Origin: Anarhynchus alexandrinus
Lineage: Eukaryota > Chordata > Aves > Charadriiformes > Charadriidae
Direction of reading: 5' to 3'
Length of the DNA: 64,000 nucleotides
Assembly: GCA_008711295.1 (NCBI GenBank)
Contig: VUYV01000017.1
Location: forward strand, 1,209,131 to 1,273,130
Of this stretch, positions 35,878 through 48,495 are shown one piece after another. The stretch's first letter is position 1; the number at the start of each line of letters is the position of its first letter. The notes beneath the pieces are model-generated. The model was not told where the DNA came from. It ran no database searches and saw nothing but the letters and a program-made list of their open reading frames with translations. The position numbers and the translations under genes were made by a program.

Positions 35878-38800
35878 CAAAGGGAAATTTCAAAACAACA
35901 AGTTTTCATGTTAGCTCAGACTAGAAAGGCTTTCAGAAGGTCTGAGTTTCCTACAGGACTGCTTCAAATAGGTTTGTTGGAAATCATATGACTGCTAATG
36001 TTGAAATTTGCAATATTGAAACCTGTAAGTAGCCTGGACAGTGCTTTACCAAAGCACAGGACAGGTTGTATTAGGTGTTGCCTACAACTTTGCTCCTTCA
36101 GTGACTTTCTGAAGGTCAAGGCTCCAGTACTGTCATTTCTTATCATTAATTTCTGTTCTAAACACTCTTAATTTTCAGGCTGAGTTTTCACTAATCCGCA
36201 CTTTTATCCTGGGCTTTGGGAGTTAAACTGTCCTTTTTACCTGAGGCTCACCCTGCAGCTTCTGAGTGTGCTGTAGACCCAGTAAGGTCATCAGCTACCA
36301 AAGCAATAACACCTTGGAATCAAATATCCCTGCGGTAAAACCAGTGAAGTTTCATGGCTCAAAATAATTATGCAGAGGTTAACAAGTACATGACTCCGCT
36401 CACAAAGGCCAAGTCTGAATACAATTCAATCCACTCAAGCATCACAGTGCTGATCAGGTGTTAAAAAACAGTAAAAGCTTATTTTTGTCAATAAAAGAAG
36501 TTCATACAACTTAATATGAGTAGAGTCTGTTGAGTTAAAGGGTGCTAGTTTTACAGTCCCTTTTTCTGAGCAGAACCACACTTTAACATGAAATTATTCT
36601 AAGTTGTTGGTTGTTCAATCTTCTTTTTTCTTTACCACGTCAGCCTTTGGGGAACACCTAAGGATCTAATAAAGGACCCTGTAGCATTACACATTATACA
36701 TAATGCAAATTAACTGTCCAGGGCCTAAAGAAACATGCTAAGCCAAGGCAAGCTGGCCAAAAGCAAGATTTGCTACTTTTCCCCTTCTTACAAACTCTGG
36801 GAACATGCTTAGCAATTCAGGTTATTGCTGATCGCTATAAAGCATCTCAATCTCTGTTATGGTCTGGAAAGAAGAAGCAGTAAAATGCTTCACAAAATAA
36901 AATGTACCTGGATTTGCTGAATCTTTGATACAGGGCAGCTCATCCATAGGAGAGGGCAAGAAAAGTATAAACACTGGAAAAGGTTTTGCTGCGGCAGAAA
37001 AAAAAAGAGATGTCAGTGTAGCTTTAGCTGCAGACTGAGTAATGAAGGAAATCCAAGACAACTAATAGTACACTATCCACTAACAGAAGGACAGGGCAGA
37101 CGAGTTAAACATTTGTATTTAGACACTTTTCTCGTCATTCCATTAACACTCCTTATCAGTCTGAGGAATCTCACTATATGTCTCTAAAATTGCTCAATGA
37201 AACAGCTCCTTTCTTAACTGAAAAATGCACTGGCAACCATTGAGCAGAACAGCAGACAGGCCACCTGCTTCACAAAGCGTTATTACTTGCTGGTTTGCCC
37301 TGTGGCATGTACAGTTTTAAAGAAATATTAGGATCTGCCATGAAAAGAATGAAAGAAAATAAAAAGTTTCCTTCATTGTTGCTGTAGAACAGAAAATTAG
37401 AGGAAAATGTGGAAGTATTGTATGTGATTTCTCATCTGGTTATTATTAGTTCGTATTTTTTTAATCATGTGCAGTACCATACAGATTGTTGATTGCTACT
37501 GTTTTTCTTATACACGTGTCTTTCTATTAAGTATAAAGTACAATGCAATTTATTTTTGCCTATCATATCAACCTCTAGAACACACTTTCCCAGATGATTT
37601 TAGTATGTAGTTGGGATGGCTGCAAAATAAAGTAATAATTTGCTGGTTTATGCGTGCAAGGAAGCTTTAGGTCATGTACTGTATTATATTACTAAGCTGT
37701 AATAGGTTGAAAATGTAACAATAACCTAGACAGAACAACAAAACTGCACTTGAGACATCTACTTAACGATGAACTACAAAAAGTTCTAAAATTAAATTCC
37801 TTTTGAGACATCCACAAGGATTTAGTGATAAAATAGTGATAAAAGAAAGGATGCTGGTAGCAGCTTATGGAAAGCCGGACCTCTTAAAAAGCGCAAAAAA
37901 TCTGGGTTGTGATTTTCTGCATGTCAGTAATACCAGAAGAACGATAAAACTTCAGTGATCCACCACTGCTTTTACTCTCTTTTTTCTCATTTCTATGTGT
38001 GTCAATGTCCTGTTCAAATGTCTGGACCAACACCCCACACCCAATAAATGCCTAAAGCTTTCCAGTGTCTAAAAGCCTGCCTAGGTGCTCCTAATTCTCC
38101 AGAGGATCCCTCCCAACCTGCACCTGAAGCAGGGCAAGATCATGTGCTGTTCTACCTCCTCGCAACAAAGCTGAAGTGACTCAAAGTTTATAAAATAATG
38201 GAAAAGTATTGCAAGAATATGTCATGGAGACAAAACATTTTCTGTTCAAAATTCTTTGTGGTCATAGCAGGAGGGAAGGCTCCCCAGGAATTTTTATTTT
38301 TTTTTCTTCAGTTTACTGGGCCCCTTTAAAAAGGTATATCATATTCACTGCTGAGTTTCATATTTTGCAATCTGCACGAATCATGTGATGTGCAGCTTCT
38401 ACTATGCCACTTGTTGTGAGGGTTCATTGTAGACCCTCTAATGAGCCTGCCATACTACTTCAGCATGCACAGCACCGTCTTCTCAATCATGCCTTTCAAG
38501 AGATTAAGATTCAGTGATGCAATACAGCCCATGACACAAAGCCTCTTTTCAAACATAAAAGAGCCAATTGTTTTTACAACCTCCAAGCATGCACAATCTT
38601 TGCTTCACATGTCCATGCAATAAGTGGCCTAAAAGTTTCATATCCTCCTTGCAATATGGAACTTGACCCTTGAAAATCCCTCATGACAATTCAACTAGTA
38701 GAACGGAAATCTTTCCCCAATACCCTAAGGATGCTGGCAAAATATTTGTACTATTTCCATGTATACACACTCCATTACACTGTACTCCTTGCATATTACA

Positions 38801-39021
38801 CAAACTAACAACATTTTTGAAGCTGTGTATCCTCCTGTCTGCTCTGTCCATAAATTATCTCAGCTGCCTCCAGACTCCTCAGATTGAATTCTTTACTCCC
38901 AGCTCCCTCTGGCAGGAGCTACATTTCAGAGTGTAGCTAAAATCGCTCTGCTTAGGCCAACACTCACTGTACGAACAAAAGCATCAGGACATGGAGACGC
39001 GAAGAAACTGACCTTCGCAAG

Positions 39022-39075
39022 CACTGGGAAGTGCTCAAAGCTTTCTGCCACTGGGAAGTGCTCAAAGCTTTCTGC
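39022..39075. repeat. Perfect 27-bp tandem duplication
   Basis: Two identical 27-bp units (39022-39048 and 39049-39075) starting CACTGGGAAGTGCTC. As 27 is a multiple of three, the minus-strand 79-codon frame over it shows a repeated nonapeptide, AESFEHFPV. Perfect identity means a recent slippage or unequal exchange. A separate 11-bp tandem, GAAAGGCACGT, is at 39211-39232. Confidence 0.9.
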
Positions 39076-40149
39076 TCCCGCTGATCTTAGATTGCACTTT
39101 TGCAGCATGGGGCTGATAGCTGGTGAAGCACCAGCGCACCAGATTTGGCCTGGGGCAGGAGGCACTTCTGTGCCGTTGCCAGCCCTGCCGCAGAAGTTTT
39201 TATAAGTTCAGAAAGGCACGTGAAAGGCACGTCTGAGCTAACAGATCCGTAAGTGCCTTGACGCTTTGGTCCAGTCACCTGAGCTCCTTCCGTAGTCAAT
39301 GGAAAAAGAGACACCTCTGCAGGATGAATTACCCCAAGTGCATTTAGTGGCTCTTTTGGAAGGCAGTCAATCAAGCCAGGGGTGCCTGCCTCAAACCAGT
39401 GACAACAGCAGGTGCCCTAGCACAGACTAGCCAAGTCCCCCCTTTCCACTACCCACGGTCCCTGCGTGCAGCATGGGGACAGTCCCCCCTCATCCCCGGT
39501 GTAAGCAAATGCTGCAGTCATTAATACCCTGCAGACTGTGACGCTCCCAGCTACCGTGGCAGTCGGGCCATCCATGTGTGTGACTGTTTACAACCCCTTA
39601 GTAGTTTTGCATCAGCCAAAGGAAACCACTATTTGGATGGTACATCCCAAAAAAAGGCACAGGCCCAGAGAATAGAAAGTATTATGTTAAAAGTATTGGG
39701 CTGAATCAAAACTTGATACTACTAAACTTGAGTGTCCCCTTCAGAGCAATACCTGCGATAAATACCCCTCCAAACTCTTCTTGGTATTAGGCTGGTAATA
39801 AGGAACTGCCCAACTGGCTCAAATCCACTGGCCGTCAAACCCCATGTCCTCTCTCTGGAGGTGGCCAGCATCACTGTAAGACAGAAGATTCGCCCTTCTC
39901 CACATGTCAGAGGTCTGCCTGCGTCATTGTCACCCCTGAAACCTCATTTTCAAACTCCTCTAGTAAGAGGTGAGTAAGAATTTGTTTTCAACAAAAGTGT
40001 CAACTGTATTATGCTTTTTTAAGTGAAAAATATAAAAAGTTGGAAAAGTAATCTAAGCAGAGAAAATACTGTTTCTTTCAGTATAAAAAAAAAACCCCAA
40101 GCAAACAGAAAAAGCAACATAACCTTTTTCACACTTTTAATACACTGGT
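39076..40149. other. Unique non-coding DNA
   Basis: Apart from the small tandem duplication inside it, no gene or known element was seen. Moderately GC-rich at 39100-39600. Overlapping minus-strand frames of 79 and 95 codons look compositional. Confidence 0.5.
39211..39232. repeat. 11-bp tandem duplication
   Basis: GAAAGGCACGT occurs twice in direct succession, less than 200 bp from the 27-bp tandem duplication. Confidence 0.85.
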
Positions 40150-41105
40150 TAGAAACATTTTCACTGAATGAGTGGGCTGTCAGCGGTTCTCCTCTCAGCT
40201 GTAACACACCCATAACAACTGTGTCAGGTCTGGCACTACTCAATATTTTCATTTGGAGCAGATAGCATTTGCACTAAATTCATAAACAATGAAAAGTTGA
40301 GCAAAATGGTTCATCAAAGGACAAGATGAGAATTCAAAGTGATCTTGAGAAGTTAGAGGACAGGTCTGAAATAAATAAGATAGTGTTCAACCAGGAGAGA
40401 TGCAAGGCTCTCGGGGAAGAATGATCATCTGCATCAAAAGATGATGGGGAGGCCCTGGCAGAGATGCAGTACTGCAGAACAAGGTCTGAAGGTTGTACCA
40501 GCACACAAGCTGCACAGAAGTCAAAAAGAACTAATTGCTAAAAAAAAAAAAAAAAATCCAATTGTCCTATCAAAATGGCTAAGCAAGGATGTAATCTACT
40601 GGAAACATAAATTAATTCTTCTGTTCCACTTGGCTCTGGTAAGTCTGCAGCTCAAGAAAGGTTTGGCCCTGCTTCAAGGAGTCATGAGAATGACTAGAAA
40701 AACATGATCTTCAGGGAAAGACTGAAGTACTTTATTATTTAGACTGGAGAAGGGAAGATCAAGGAGACACAGTAGTTACAAGTCTTCAGCTACATTGAGG
40801 GTGCCAGCAAACAGGAAGGAAATAAGCTCATCCCAGTGCCCACTGAACATAAGAAAAAAAGTAAATGAACTCATTTATCAGCAAGAATGAGGTTAAATTT
40901 TAGAAAAACCTTTTTAATGGCAGTGGCAGAGAAATGGTGGGTGGTCTTGCTTGGGGACAGCGCGTTAACTCCCACAGGGGAGCTCGCTAAGGACAGACTA
41001 GACACGTATCCACCAAAACAAGATGCTGGCACAGCCAATTCTGGGCTGTGGCATTGGGGTGGACTAGATGATCCTTTTGAGCTCTGCTGTCCTGCAGTTC
41101 TACAT
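40150..41105 (+). mobile_element. Old CR1 LINE fragment, plus strand
   Basis: A strongly decayed CR1 relic. Around 40170-40260 it reads VSGSPLSCNT then SGLALLNIFI, a worn form of the reverse-transcriptase motif SGVPQGSVLGPVLFNIFI. Later parts follow CR1 order: an LEKGRSRRH-type remnant of [13 protein letters not shown] (about 40742-40770), a MRLNFRKTF remnant of the [10 protein letters not shown] segment (about 40887), and the 3' phrase GTGGACTAGATGATCC then TTTTGAG (about 41060-41082), which is typical of old amniote CR1 3' ends. An internal A run at about 40539-40556 is probably secondary. No octamer tail is visible. It is the same strand as the two CR1 copies at 13-15 kb. Confidence 0.8.
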
Positions 41106-43654
41106 GGAATCAATGTCCCATTCCCAGCGACAGTTCAAGTGCCATAGATCTTTTAGTGGATGTCCCCACCCACCCCTCAATCCCTGATTTCAGAGCACAG
41201 AGTACTCCTCCCCGACAACCCCACTGGCCCTGAAGGCAAGCCCGTGTTTGCAGAGTGCTGAAGACCTCCCTGGATCACGTCAGGCTGAGCGGGAGTGGGG
41301 AGCTGGCTCCTCACCTGCTCTAACCTGCACCAGCCCATCCCACCAACTCCAGCCCGGCAGCTCCCATTCCCAGAACCAAGCCGCCTCAAGGCATCACGCG
41401 CCTGTGAAGTCGATTGTCAAAGTAGGTGAGAAAAATGCTGGAGCAGAGGCGAGAGATGGGGAGACAGTGCCAGCTGCAACAGAAACCATGAGGAGAAGCA
41501 GCTGCTCATCAGGTGGTACCTCAGAAGTTAACTGAGTGACACCTTCGGCCTGTCCTCTCATCTGCAGCCCATGTGCAGGCTGACCCATTTGGAAGGAGTC
41601 TTGCTCCAGCAGTCTTTTTCACTGTCCCGTTCTTCTTTCCCCTGCCCCATGCCTTCCACTCCACCCGTACTCGCACTCTTACTCTATCCCTCTGTTACTA
41701 GCCAAGGGACATGGAAACCTGCCTTCTTGAGGTTTTTTTTTCACTGCTCAGTTGTTTTAATATAAACCCACAGCTCCTCTAGTTAGTGAATGCTAGCATT
41801 TCAAACTGTAATATAATGTGCCATAAACGACATTCCATGCCATAAAATGTTGCAGAAAGATATACTTTTACTCCTAAAAGCAGTGGCTGGATTCTGCTGA
41901 ACTGAATTTAGTGGAGATTCAATCAGAACTGAGACGAAACAAAGGAAAAAGATTCCAGGTTCACTGCAGAGTTCACTTGCATTTTTTCCTGTCCCCAACA
42001 ATAAGAGGATTACCTTAAATCAAGAGCATCAGTGTCAATGAGAACCAGAAAACTTAATACATAGAAGGGCAAGGAGATCAAAGCTTAGCACCTGGAGAAT
42101 ACCACATGCTCTGGATTAATAAAACAATACGCTCCGTTACATAAATCTTGAGCAAGGTTATTCGTGGACACACATACAAAAAAGAAATTACTGTAGGGTT
42201 CAGATAACTGATATTTAATACTGGTGCTCTCTCTATCAGAGAATACCCTCTCACATTATAGGGGTGTTGACACAGAGCAGTGAGACATTATTTTGTTTTA
42301 AACACTTTCAGTCTAAACTTGACATTACGGTTTTTGGACCTGGATACTGCACATCTGCAAGTCAGCGGAAATACCAAAATCTTGCATGCTCCTTTGATTG
42401 TTACATTTAAGGTATCATATATGCTACCAGCTCAGCTGCTGCAAGGCATTAAAGTCCATTACTCCAAGCTTGTAAAGTACTTTGGAAATACTATAGACAA
42501 GGATTAGGGAAGATGAGTATTCCACATGGTTTCAGAAGGGATGATAAACAGAGGGTAAATGCACTGTAGTTAAAGTGATATATTGACTACATGTGGGGAG
42601 CAATAGCATGAGATCCCTTCTGATGAATATTTTGTCTAGTAGTTTTGAAACTATATGCTTTTATCAAGCCATTATTTCTAAGAACAGCTCTGTTTACAGG
42701 GCCTTAGCCTACAAACTACTGACAGGCTGAAAACCAGCAAACTGGAGGAGTCTGAACTTGTAACTCAGCTTAATTTAGGACCTGTATGTTAGCATCATTT
42801 GGGAGAGGTTGGGAGAGAGGAGAAGAGGTAGGAAGAACATAGTCCAAATACAGTTATTAGTTTCACAAATAAATATTATAAAAAACCATAATGTCCTTTG
42901 TATATGATCTTTAATCATAAAGCGTTCCAGTTTGGTTTATTGAACCAGGAGGCAAATTCTCCCTCAGATATGAAAATAGTATCCAAGCACCAGGTATGTG
43001 ACGTTGTGACCTACACCTGCAACAGAGAATCACTCATCTGTGTAGCATAACCACTGCAGGAAAAAAAGCAGCTCTTTGGTGTAGGAGAACATCACCCTGG
43101 AAAAATCTAGGACAGGAAAGGAAGAGGAATTAGGGTTCCTCTACCCAGCATGCTGGAGTATCCAGAGTCACCCGAGAAAGCTGCCACCCTGCAAGCAGTA
43201 CAGCTGTGATAGAAAAGTCTTTTTCCTTCATCGTGTCAGGTCCAGGCTTTGCACAGCATTCAGGCATCTGCCATTTTTTCCAACGTCTGTGGATGTGTCA
43301 CTGAAAGCCAGCAAATCCCCATGTTACAATCAGGCATAGTGTCCACACAACTGCCACGGAGGAAAGCAAGTCTTATATGACTTTGAGATCCAGTTCACGG
43401 AGGGTCATAAAGGCTGAGAATACATTGATGCGGAAGTTTCACAGGATGGCATAGACCAAATTTGTTCCCAAGCACTGGCAAAAAAAACAATCAATAAATC
43501 AATCATTTATATGTGAATATAAGCAAACTGTTTTGGTGAGGGAGCAAGCTGAGGGTGGTGTTAAGTCACTTTTGCTTCTTCTGTGCTTTTTAGTACTTTT
43601 TAGTTATTTTAGCACCTGCAAACTGGGTCATGGTTTACCATTATTAATTGAACA
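41106..43654. other. Unique non-coding DNA
   Basis: No supported gene. 41180-41560 is GC-rich and therefore open in several overlapping frames on both strands (up to 95 codons); none has a domain. The rest is ordinary AT-rich sequence. Confidence 0.5.
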
Positions 43655-43745
43655 CAAGAGACTTGAGAAGACCATAAGCAGAGGTTAAACTAGATGACCT
43701 CTTGAGATCCCCTCCCATCTGGGTTTTCATGTGATCCCGTGATCT
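43655..43745 (+). mobile_element. CR1 3'-end fragment
   Basis: A short piece reading AGGTTAAACTAGATGACCTC then TTGAGATCCCCTCCCATCTG, which is the old-CR1 3' UTR phrase around CTRGATGACCTCTTGAGGTCCCTTCCA. A weak TGATCCCGTGATCT follows in place of a tail. The body upstream is missing or unrecognisable. Confidence 0.7.
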
Positions 43746-46004
43746 TAGTATAAGTTATTTCTATTAAAATGAGATGCAGACTTAGTAGGAGAGAAGAAAA
43801 GGAGCAGATTGTTGTTGGTACCTGATTCAGCAACAAAAAGGTTTGAACTGAAACAAGAGGTCAAGACGACTGTCAGAGGAGTTCAGAGACGGCAAACAGA
43901 AAGGAAGATGGCAAGTAAAAAGCATGTGAAGGGTTCTGGCCATGGGGACTCTCCAGGACTCACGGCATGGATATCTTCACTTGAGCAAGTATGGATGCCA
44001 AGCCTATGCTGAGATGTATGGTGCAGCCATGGGAATACTCGAGCTGCTGGGTACAATGTGCACGTTCCTCCCTCATATGACCCCAACACTGCCTTGTTAC
44101 TTGGGCTGGGCCTGGACCTGCTTCTGGGCCAAAACCAAACTCCATCTCCCTTTGCTGCCAGCCAACACTCCTCACCAGGAAAGGCACTGGGTTTTACTAT
44201 TCCTTCTCTAATTTTGAGTGGCAATTGATCAACGGAGCAAGGCTTTTGATCTGCTTAGTGACATAATTTACAGCCTGGCATTTGCAACAGGGATCTCCCA
44301 TCTGCAGGTTCCTTCCCAGACCCTGTCGTAAACTTGCTTCATTGCCCAGGCTGCTTCTGGACTCAGTTTACCTCTACTTAAAATGCATTTTATATGGGAC
44401 TATGAATTCAGATGGACATAGTGAGACTTAATTAATGTCATTCACACTGCTGAACTCTTCAAATGAAAAGTATGAGGCAGCTGTAAATTAGAGGTACAAT
44501 AACAAATAGTTTCACGATCTTTAGATAGTCCCTCTTCAGTAGAGCTACAGGGAAAATGTAGGAATGATAATAAATACATCATAAACATTAAAGAGCCATA
44601 AAATAGCCACATATAGATTCAATAAAACCTAATATAGAAATAATTCAAGCTGGGCTGAAAAGCAAATACCTCCTACTCCTGAAAGCTTTTGCAGTACCTC
44701 GGGATCCCAGGAAAGGGGGTTGATATCGCAGCTGTGCTGAGTGTTTATTGAGACTGTCACTTTCTTTGAAGGTCATTCTGCCATGATATTTTCAAAAGCC
44801 CTTTGAGTAGTCATGTACCAAACTTAATTTTCTTTTATAACTGAAATAGTCCACTGGAATTTGATAATAAGAAGTCTGTTTTGAGGCCAAAAAGGACAGC
44901 ATATCTTAGAGAAATAGAGATTGCACCATTTACAGCTGAAACGACACTGACAAAACACTTTTTCCCCTCTTTAAGTTATGTTTGCTATGGTTACAACTTC
45001 AAAATCTCAGAGGTTCACTTAAGCTTTGGGATGAGTATATTTTATGGCAAAAATATTCCAAGCCAGGAAGCTCCAAATATCAGAAGAGTCCCAGTTCAGC
45101 ATTCTGGTAGTACTGTAAAAACGTGCCTTTTACTAAAAGTGAGCATATTGAGTTCCCAGAGTTATTTTTCTCAGTCATCACAATAAGGAGGCAGAAGAGG
45201 TGCACAGGTCAGAATGGCTTTTTCATAAGCCCTTGATTGATTTATAATTATGTGCAAGGTTACTCCGTGTTCGCCCAGCTTTTCAGCCTCTGCCAAGATG
45301 CCCTGTGTGCAGTTCAGGAGAGGTGGGGATGCAAGTCTGTCCCCAGGCTGCCCCTGTACTGGAGGCACTGGGGGTCTCAGCCAACTGCTCCACAGAGACT
45401 GGAGGAGCTCTGGGCTGCTCTGGTTTGCCGGGTCTGCCACAGATCTGAGGCACCTTTCTCCTACTGTAGTGCTGGTGAGTGCAGCCTGACACTGGGAGCG
45501 TGAAGGCACATGATCAAGGTCCTTTTTCTATGTCTACCACCATCCCAGAGGGTCACTGACTTACAGTGGGGGCACATGCAGAGTCCTTTCCATTCCTCCC
45601 ACCAAATGACCTGCATAACGCGCAGGCTACTGATACCCTCAGTAGTCTCCTTAACCATGCACAGTTCAGACATAATCACCTCCAACTGTCGTTCACATGA
45701 ATCTTAGTGGTTTGAAAGTATTTATGGCATGGGTGAGATTCTTTTCTTATTTCCACAAAGGAAATCAAAGATATTTCTAAGCGTTGCTATTCAGACAAAA
45801 TAGACTTCACAGTTGTCAACAGCTGTCTCCTGAATTAGTTTAGACCTACCACCCTGTCAAAGCCCACAATTTTCTGGATCCTGCGTGACAGAAGACCCTA
45901 CAAATCTTAGAGCTTTGCATTTATTTTATGTAAAGGCAAATAATGTGGTAGCCATTTTAGAAGCATGTACAAAAATCTCAAGCGAACTTCACCAAGTATC
46001 AGCT
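43746..46004. other. Unique non-coding DNA
   Basis: No supported gene. A GC-rich patch at 45171-45510 is open in four overlapping frames on both strands (up to 112 codons). It includes GTGAGT at 45475 as a donor-like site, but I see no matching strong acceptor. Confidence 0.5.
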
Positions 46005-46365
46005 GAGGTGTTTGGGGTGAAACGTACACAAAACCTTAATTTATTTTGCCAGAGGAAGAAAGCAACTAAGGTATAGAAGAATGTAATCCTTCTTTAAATA
46101 TTATTCCTGGGAATACTTTTATCACCAAATGTTCAGCTTCAAATTGAATTATATATTTTCATCACAGGTCCACATTCCTGGGGCTTGGTTCTAAAATGAA
46201 ATTGTTTATACAGACAAAAAATAGTTGATTTTATAGCATGGCAGGGAAAAAAAAAAAAACCCTGAGGTTTTGTTTCTGACTTTTCTCAACACAGTCTCCC
46301 CCAAGCCAACCTCCCATAGCTGGCACATAAAGCCCTTCTCGGTGTGGTGCATTAAGGGTCGCCCA
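46005..46365 (+). repeat. Local duplication, copy 1 (with 160-bp identical core)
   Basis: This interval is repeated in direct orientation at 48135-48495. The core 46076-46235 is identical base for base to 48202-48361 at a constant offset of 2126. Outside the core, similarity falls quickly: upstream, TTTGCCAGA-type sequence with small indels; downstream, a shared TGTTTCTGACTTTTCTC and then scattered matches until about 46365. The core is AT-rich, non-coding in all frames, and contains ATTCCTGGGAAT-like and TAATCC-like words. The duplication does not continue through the spacer. I do not recognise it as a known transposon. Confidence 0.92.
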
Positions 46366-48134
46366 TGCAACGCCATGTCGGCACAACACAAATAAAGAAG
46401 CCAGTCCTGGCAAGCATGATGTACAGCATAGCTTCTCCCAAGGAATCAAAATTAACTAGTCATGGTCTGCTTGGGGCATACACCAGTTTATGCCACCATC
46501 GTTAAAAGCATCCCAGCTTCCAAAACAACCAGCAGAACATGAGGGACAGGACTTCCAGCTGGGCCACAGACTTACCCCAAAACATTTGCTATCTCGTTTA
46601 TCTCTCCCTGCCGTCACCTCCTGGTGTGCAAAAGGAGGGTAGGAGAATGAAGGTGTTACAGGGGATAAATGGAAAGAAGCTGCTTGCAAAATGGGGCTCG
46701 GATGCTTGCATGGAGCAGTCTGTAAGGGACCAAGGGGTTTGAGGATCCGCATGAAAGTGGTCAGAAAAGGCACTTCTTCAGCTGTGCCAGGGAGCAGCTG
46801 TGGCAAACAATCCTTCCTGACTCCAGCAGTACTGCTAATGGACGCAAAGCAACTGGAAAAGTTACCAATATTTTATTGATAATTCAAGAGCGAGCCTTGA
46901 TTTCAGCTATAAAAGTATGGTTGCTTCATAAGCAACATGGCCAGAAACATCATTTCTTTCAAAAGCTGAGCAGTGCCTGAGACAGCCCCTCCTGGAGCAC
47001 CAGAAGCATTTCAGAGGAACCGTTCTTACCTGAGCTGGGGCGCCAAGTGTTTAGGCAATTCTCAGACGTGGTTCCTATGAAAACGCCATTTATTTTGCCA
47101 TTTCCAGCAAGTCCAGGTGTTCACTGTGGTCATATACTGCAGCTAAGGGTTCGTTCCAGCCCACAGTTCTGCTGGCTTCCATTAGGCGACGCTCGATTTG
47201 AGCCAAGTCTTCTGCATGTTTTAACAACGCGCATGTTTAACAGAGGGGGTTTATGGCAGGCTGCGAACGTTGCGAACTTGAGTACATTAGAAACAAAAAT
47301 AGAACTGAACCAAAACTCCAGATTTGATCCAAACCTCACAGCAGGAGCCTTTCCATGTAACAGTCTGGGGCAAAAAAAAAAACCAACAACTTAGTTATAC
47401 ACACTTCTGAACTTACAAAACGCTCATTAAAAAACCTGAATCCAAACTTTGCAGCTTGCATCCATGTCTAATGAGACAAAGTCTGGACTTGAAATGAAGC
47501 ACATCAAAGAGCACAGCACTGCACCATTACTCACACTGATTTCCTCAGATGGTTTGTAGGATTGCAATGCAGGAAATTCACTGTAATTTGTTCAGTGATT
47601 TTTGTCCACCCAGCAAAATGCAGCTTATGAGCCATTTCTGTAGAAAAAATATCAGCTTCTTTTTTGGATATGTTGATTGGCTGAAGAGGGAATAACAGAG
47701 CTTTTCTTGCACTACATCCTTTTAAGAGCACTATTTTAAGCAGTGTCAGGAGAAGTACGGAACACAGTGTGTTCATTGGTATGCAGAGTATTAAAAAAAA
47801 AATGAAAATGTTTACAATACACAGGATAAGGAGACTATTGCATAATTCAGTTATAAACTTGTTATTGCCAAGGTATTCTCATATCACATGAAGACATATA
47901 TAAAAATGAGTTTTGAATGCTGACAGGGATTCTGCAAAACTGTCAGCCAATTAACAAATCTAATGAAGATCTCACATCTCCTGTGGTCTTTTTTTCACAC
48001 TGAAAGTTAGTAAACTCAGAGTTTAACAAATCTGAAACAAAACTCCAAATAACCTTATGGCCATGTTAAATTGTGTGAGTATGTGTGTGTGTGTAAAGAA
48101 ATACTTAGGGAACCTCATTAGTCATCATTTCTGA
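46366..48134. other. Unique spacer between duplicated elements
   Basis: No gene supported. On the minus strand, a good donor (GCTCAG then GTAAGA, seen as TCTTACCTGAGC near 47025-47036) is present with only a weak acceptor upstream of it. Contains an A run at 46246-46259 belonging to copy 1 and a (GT)n run at 48071-48094. Confidence 0.5.
48071..48094. repeat. (GT)n microsatellite
   Basis: A short TG/GT run just before copy 2 of the duplication. Confidence 0.8.
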
Positions 48135-48495
48135 TGTAGTGAGTTAAATGTACAAGAGCCTTTGTTTACTTTGCCAGAAGAAAGCAAGCAACTGAAGTAT
48201 GGAAGAATGTAATCCTTCTTTAAATATTATTCCTGGGAATACTTTTATCACCAAATGTTCAGCTTCAAATTGAATTATATATTTTCATCACAGGTCCACA
48301 TTCCTGGGGCTTGGTTCTAAAATGAAATTGTTTATACAGACAAAAAATAGTTGATTTTATAACATGGCAGAGAAAGATTCAGGATTGTGTTTCTGACTTT
48401 TCTCCCCATAACTGCCCTAAGTCAACCTTTTACAGCCTGTATATAAAGTGTTATGCAGTGCGGTGCTAATGTAGCACAGCACATGCGTTGCATAT
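48135..48495 (+). repeat. Local duplication, copy 2 (with 160-bp identical core)
   Basis: Direct-repeat partner of 46005-46365. The 160-bp core at 48202-48361 has no mismatch against copy 1, while the first base after it differs and two of the next ten bases differ. Copy 2 lacks the A run that follows the core in copy 1. The sharp change from perfect identity to diverged flanks suggests local gene conversion, or an assembly effect, on top of an older duplication. Confidence 0.92.

Larger units (their letters stand above)
30201..39021. other. Unique non-coding DNA
   Basis: About 8.8 kb with no supported gene or clear mobile element. It contains an inverted repeat at 31042-31076, an N at 35877, and a short candidate exon at 32918-32954 (acceptor TTCCTTTTCCAG, donor ACT then GTAAGT) that is too weak to call. 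Frames up to 113 codons lack any feature. Confidence 0.5.

Noticed and set aside
47025..47080. Minus-strand GCTCAG/GTAAGA donor and a TTGGCGCCCC word resembling a retroviral primer-binding site
   Set aside because: No good acceptor for the exon, and no LTR, gag, pol or env similarity around the word, so no provirus can be supported.
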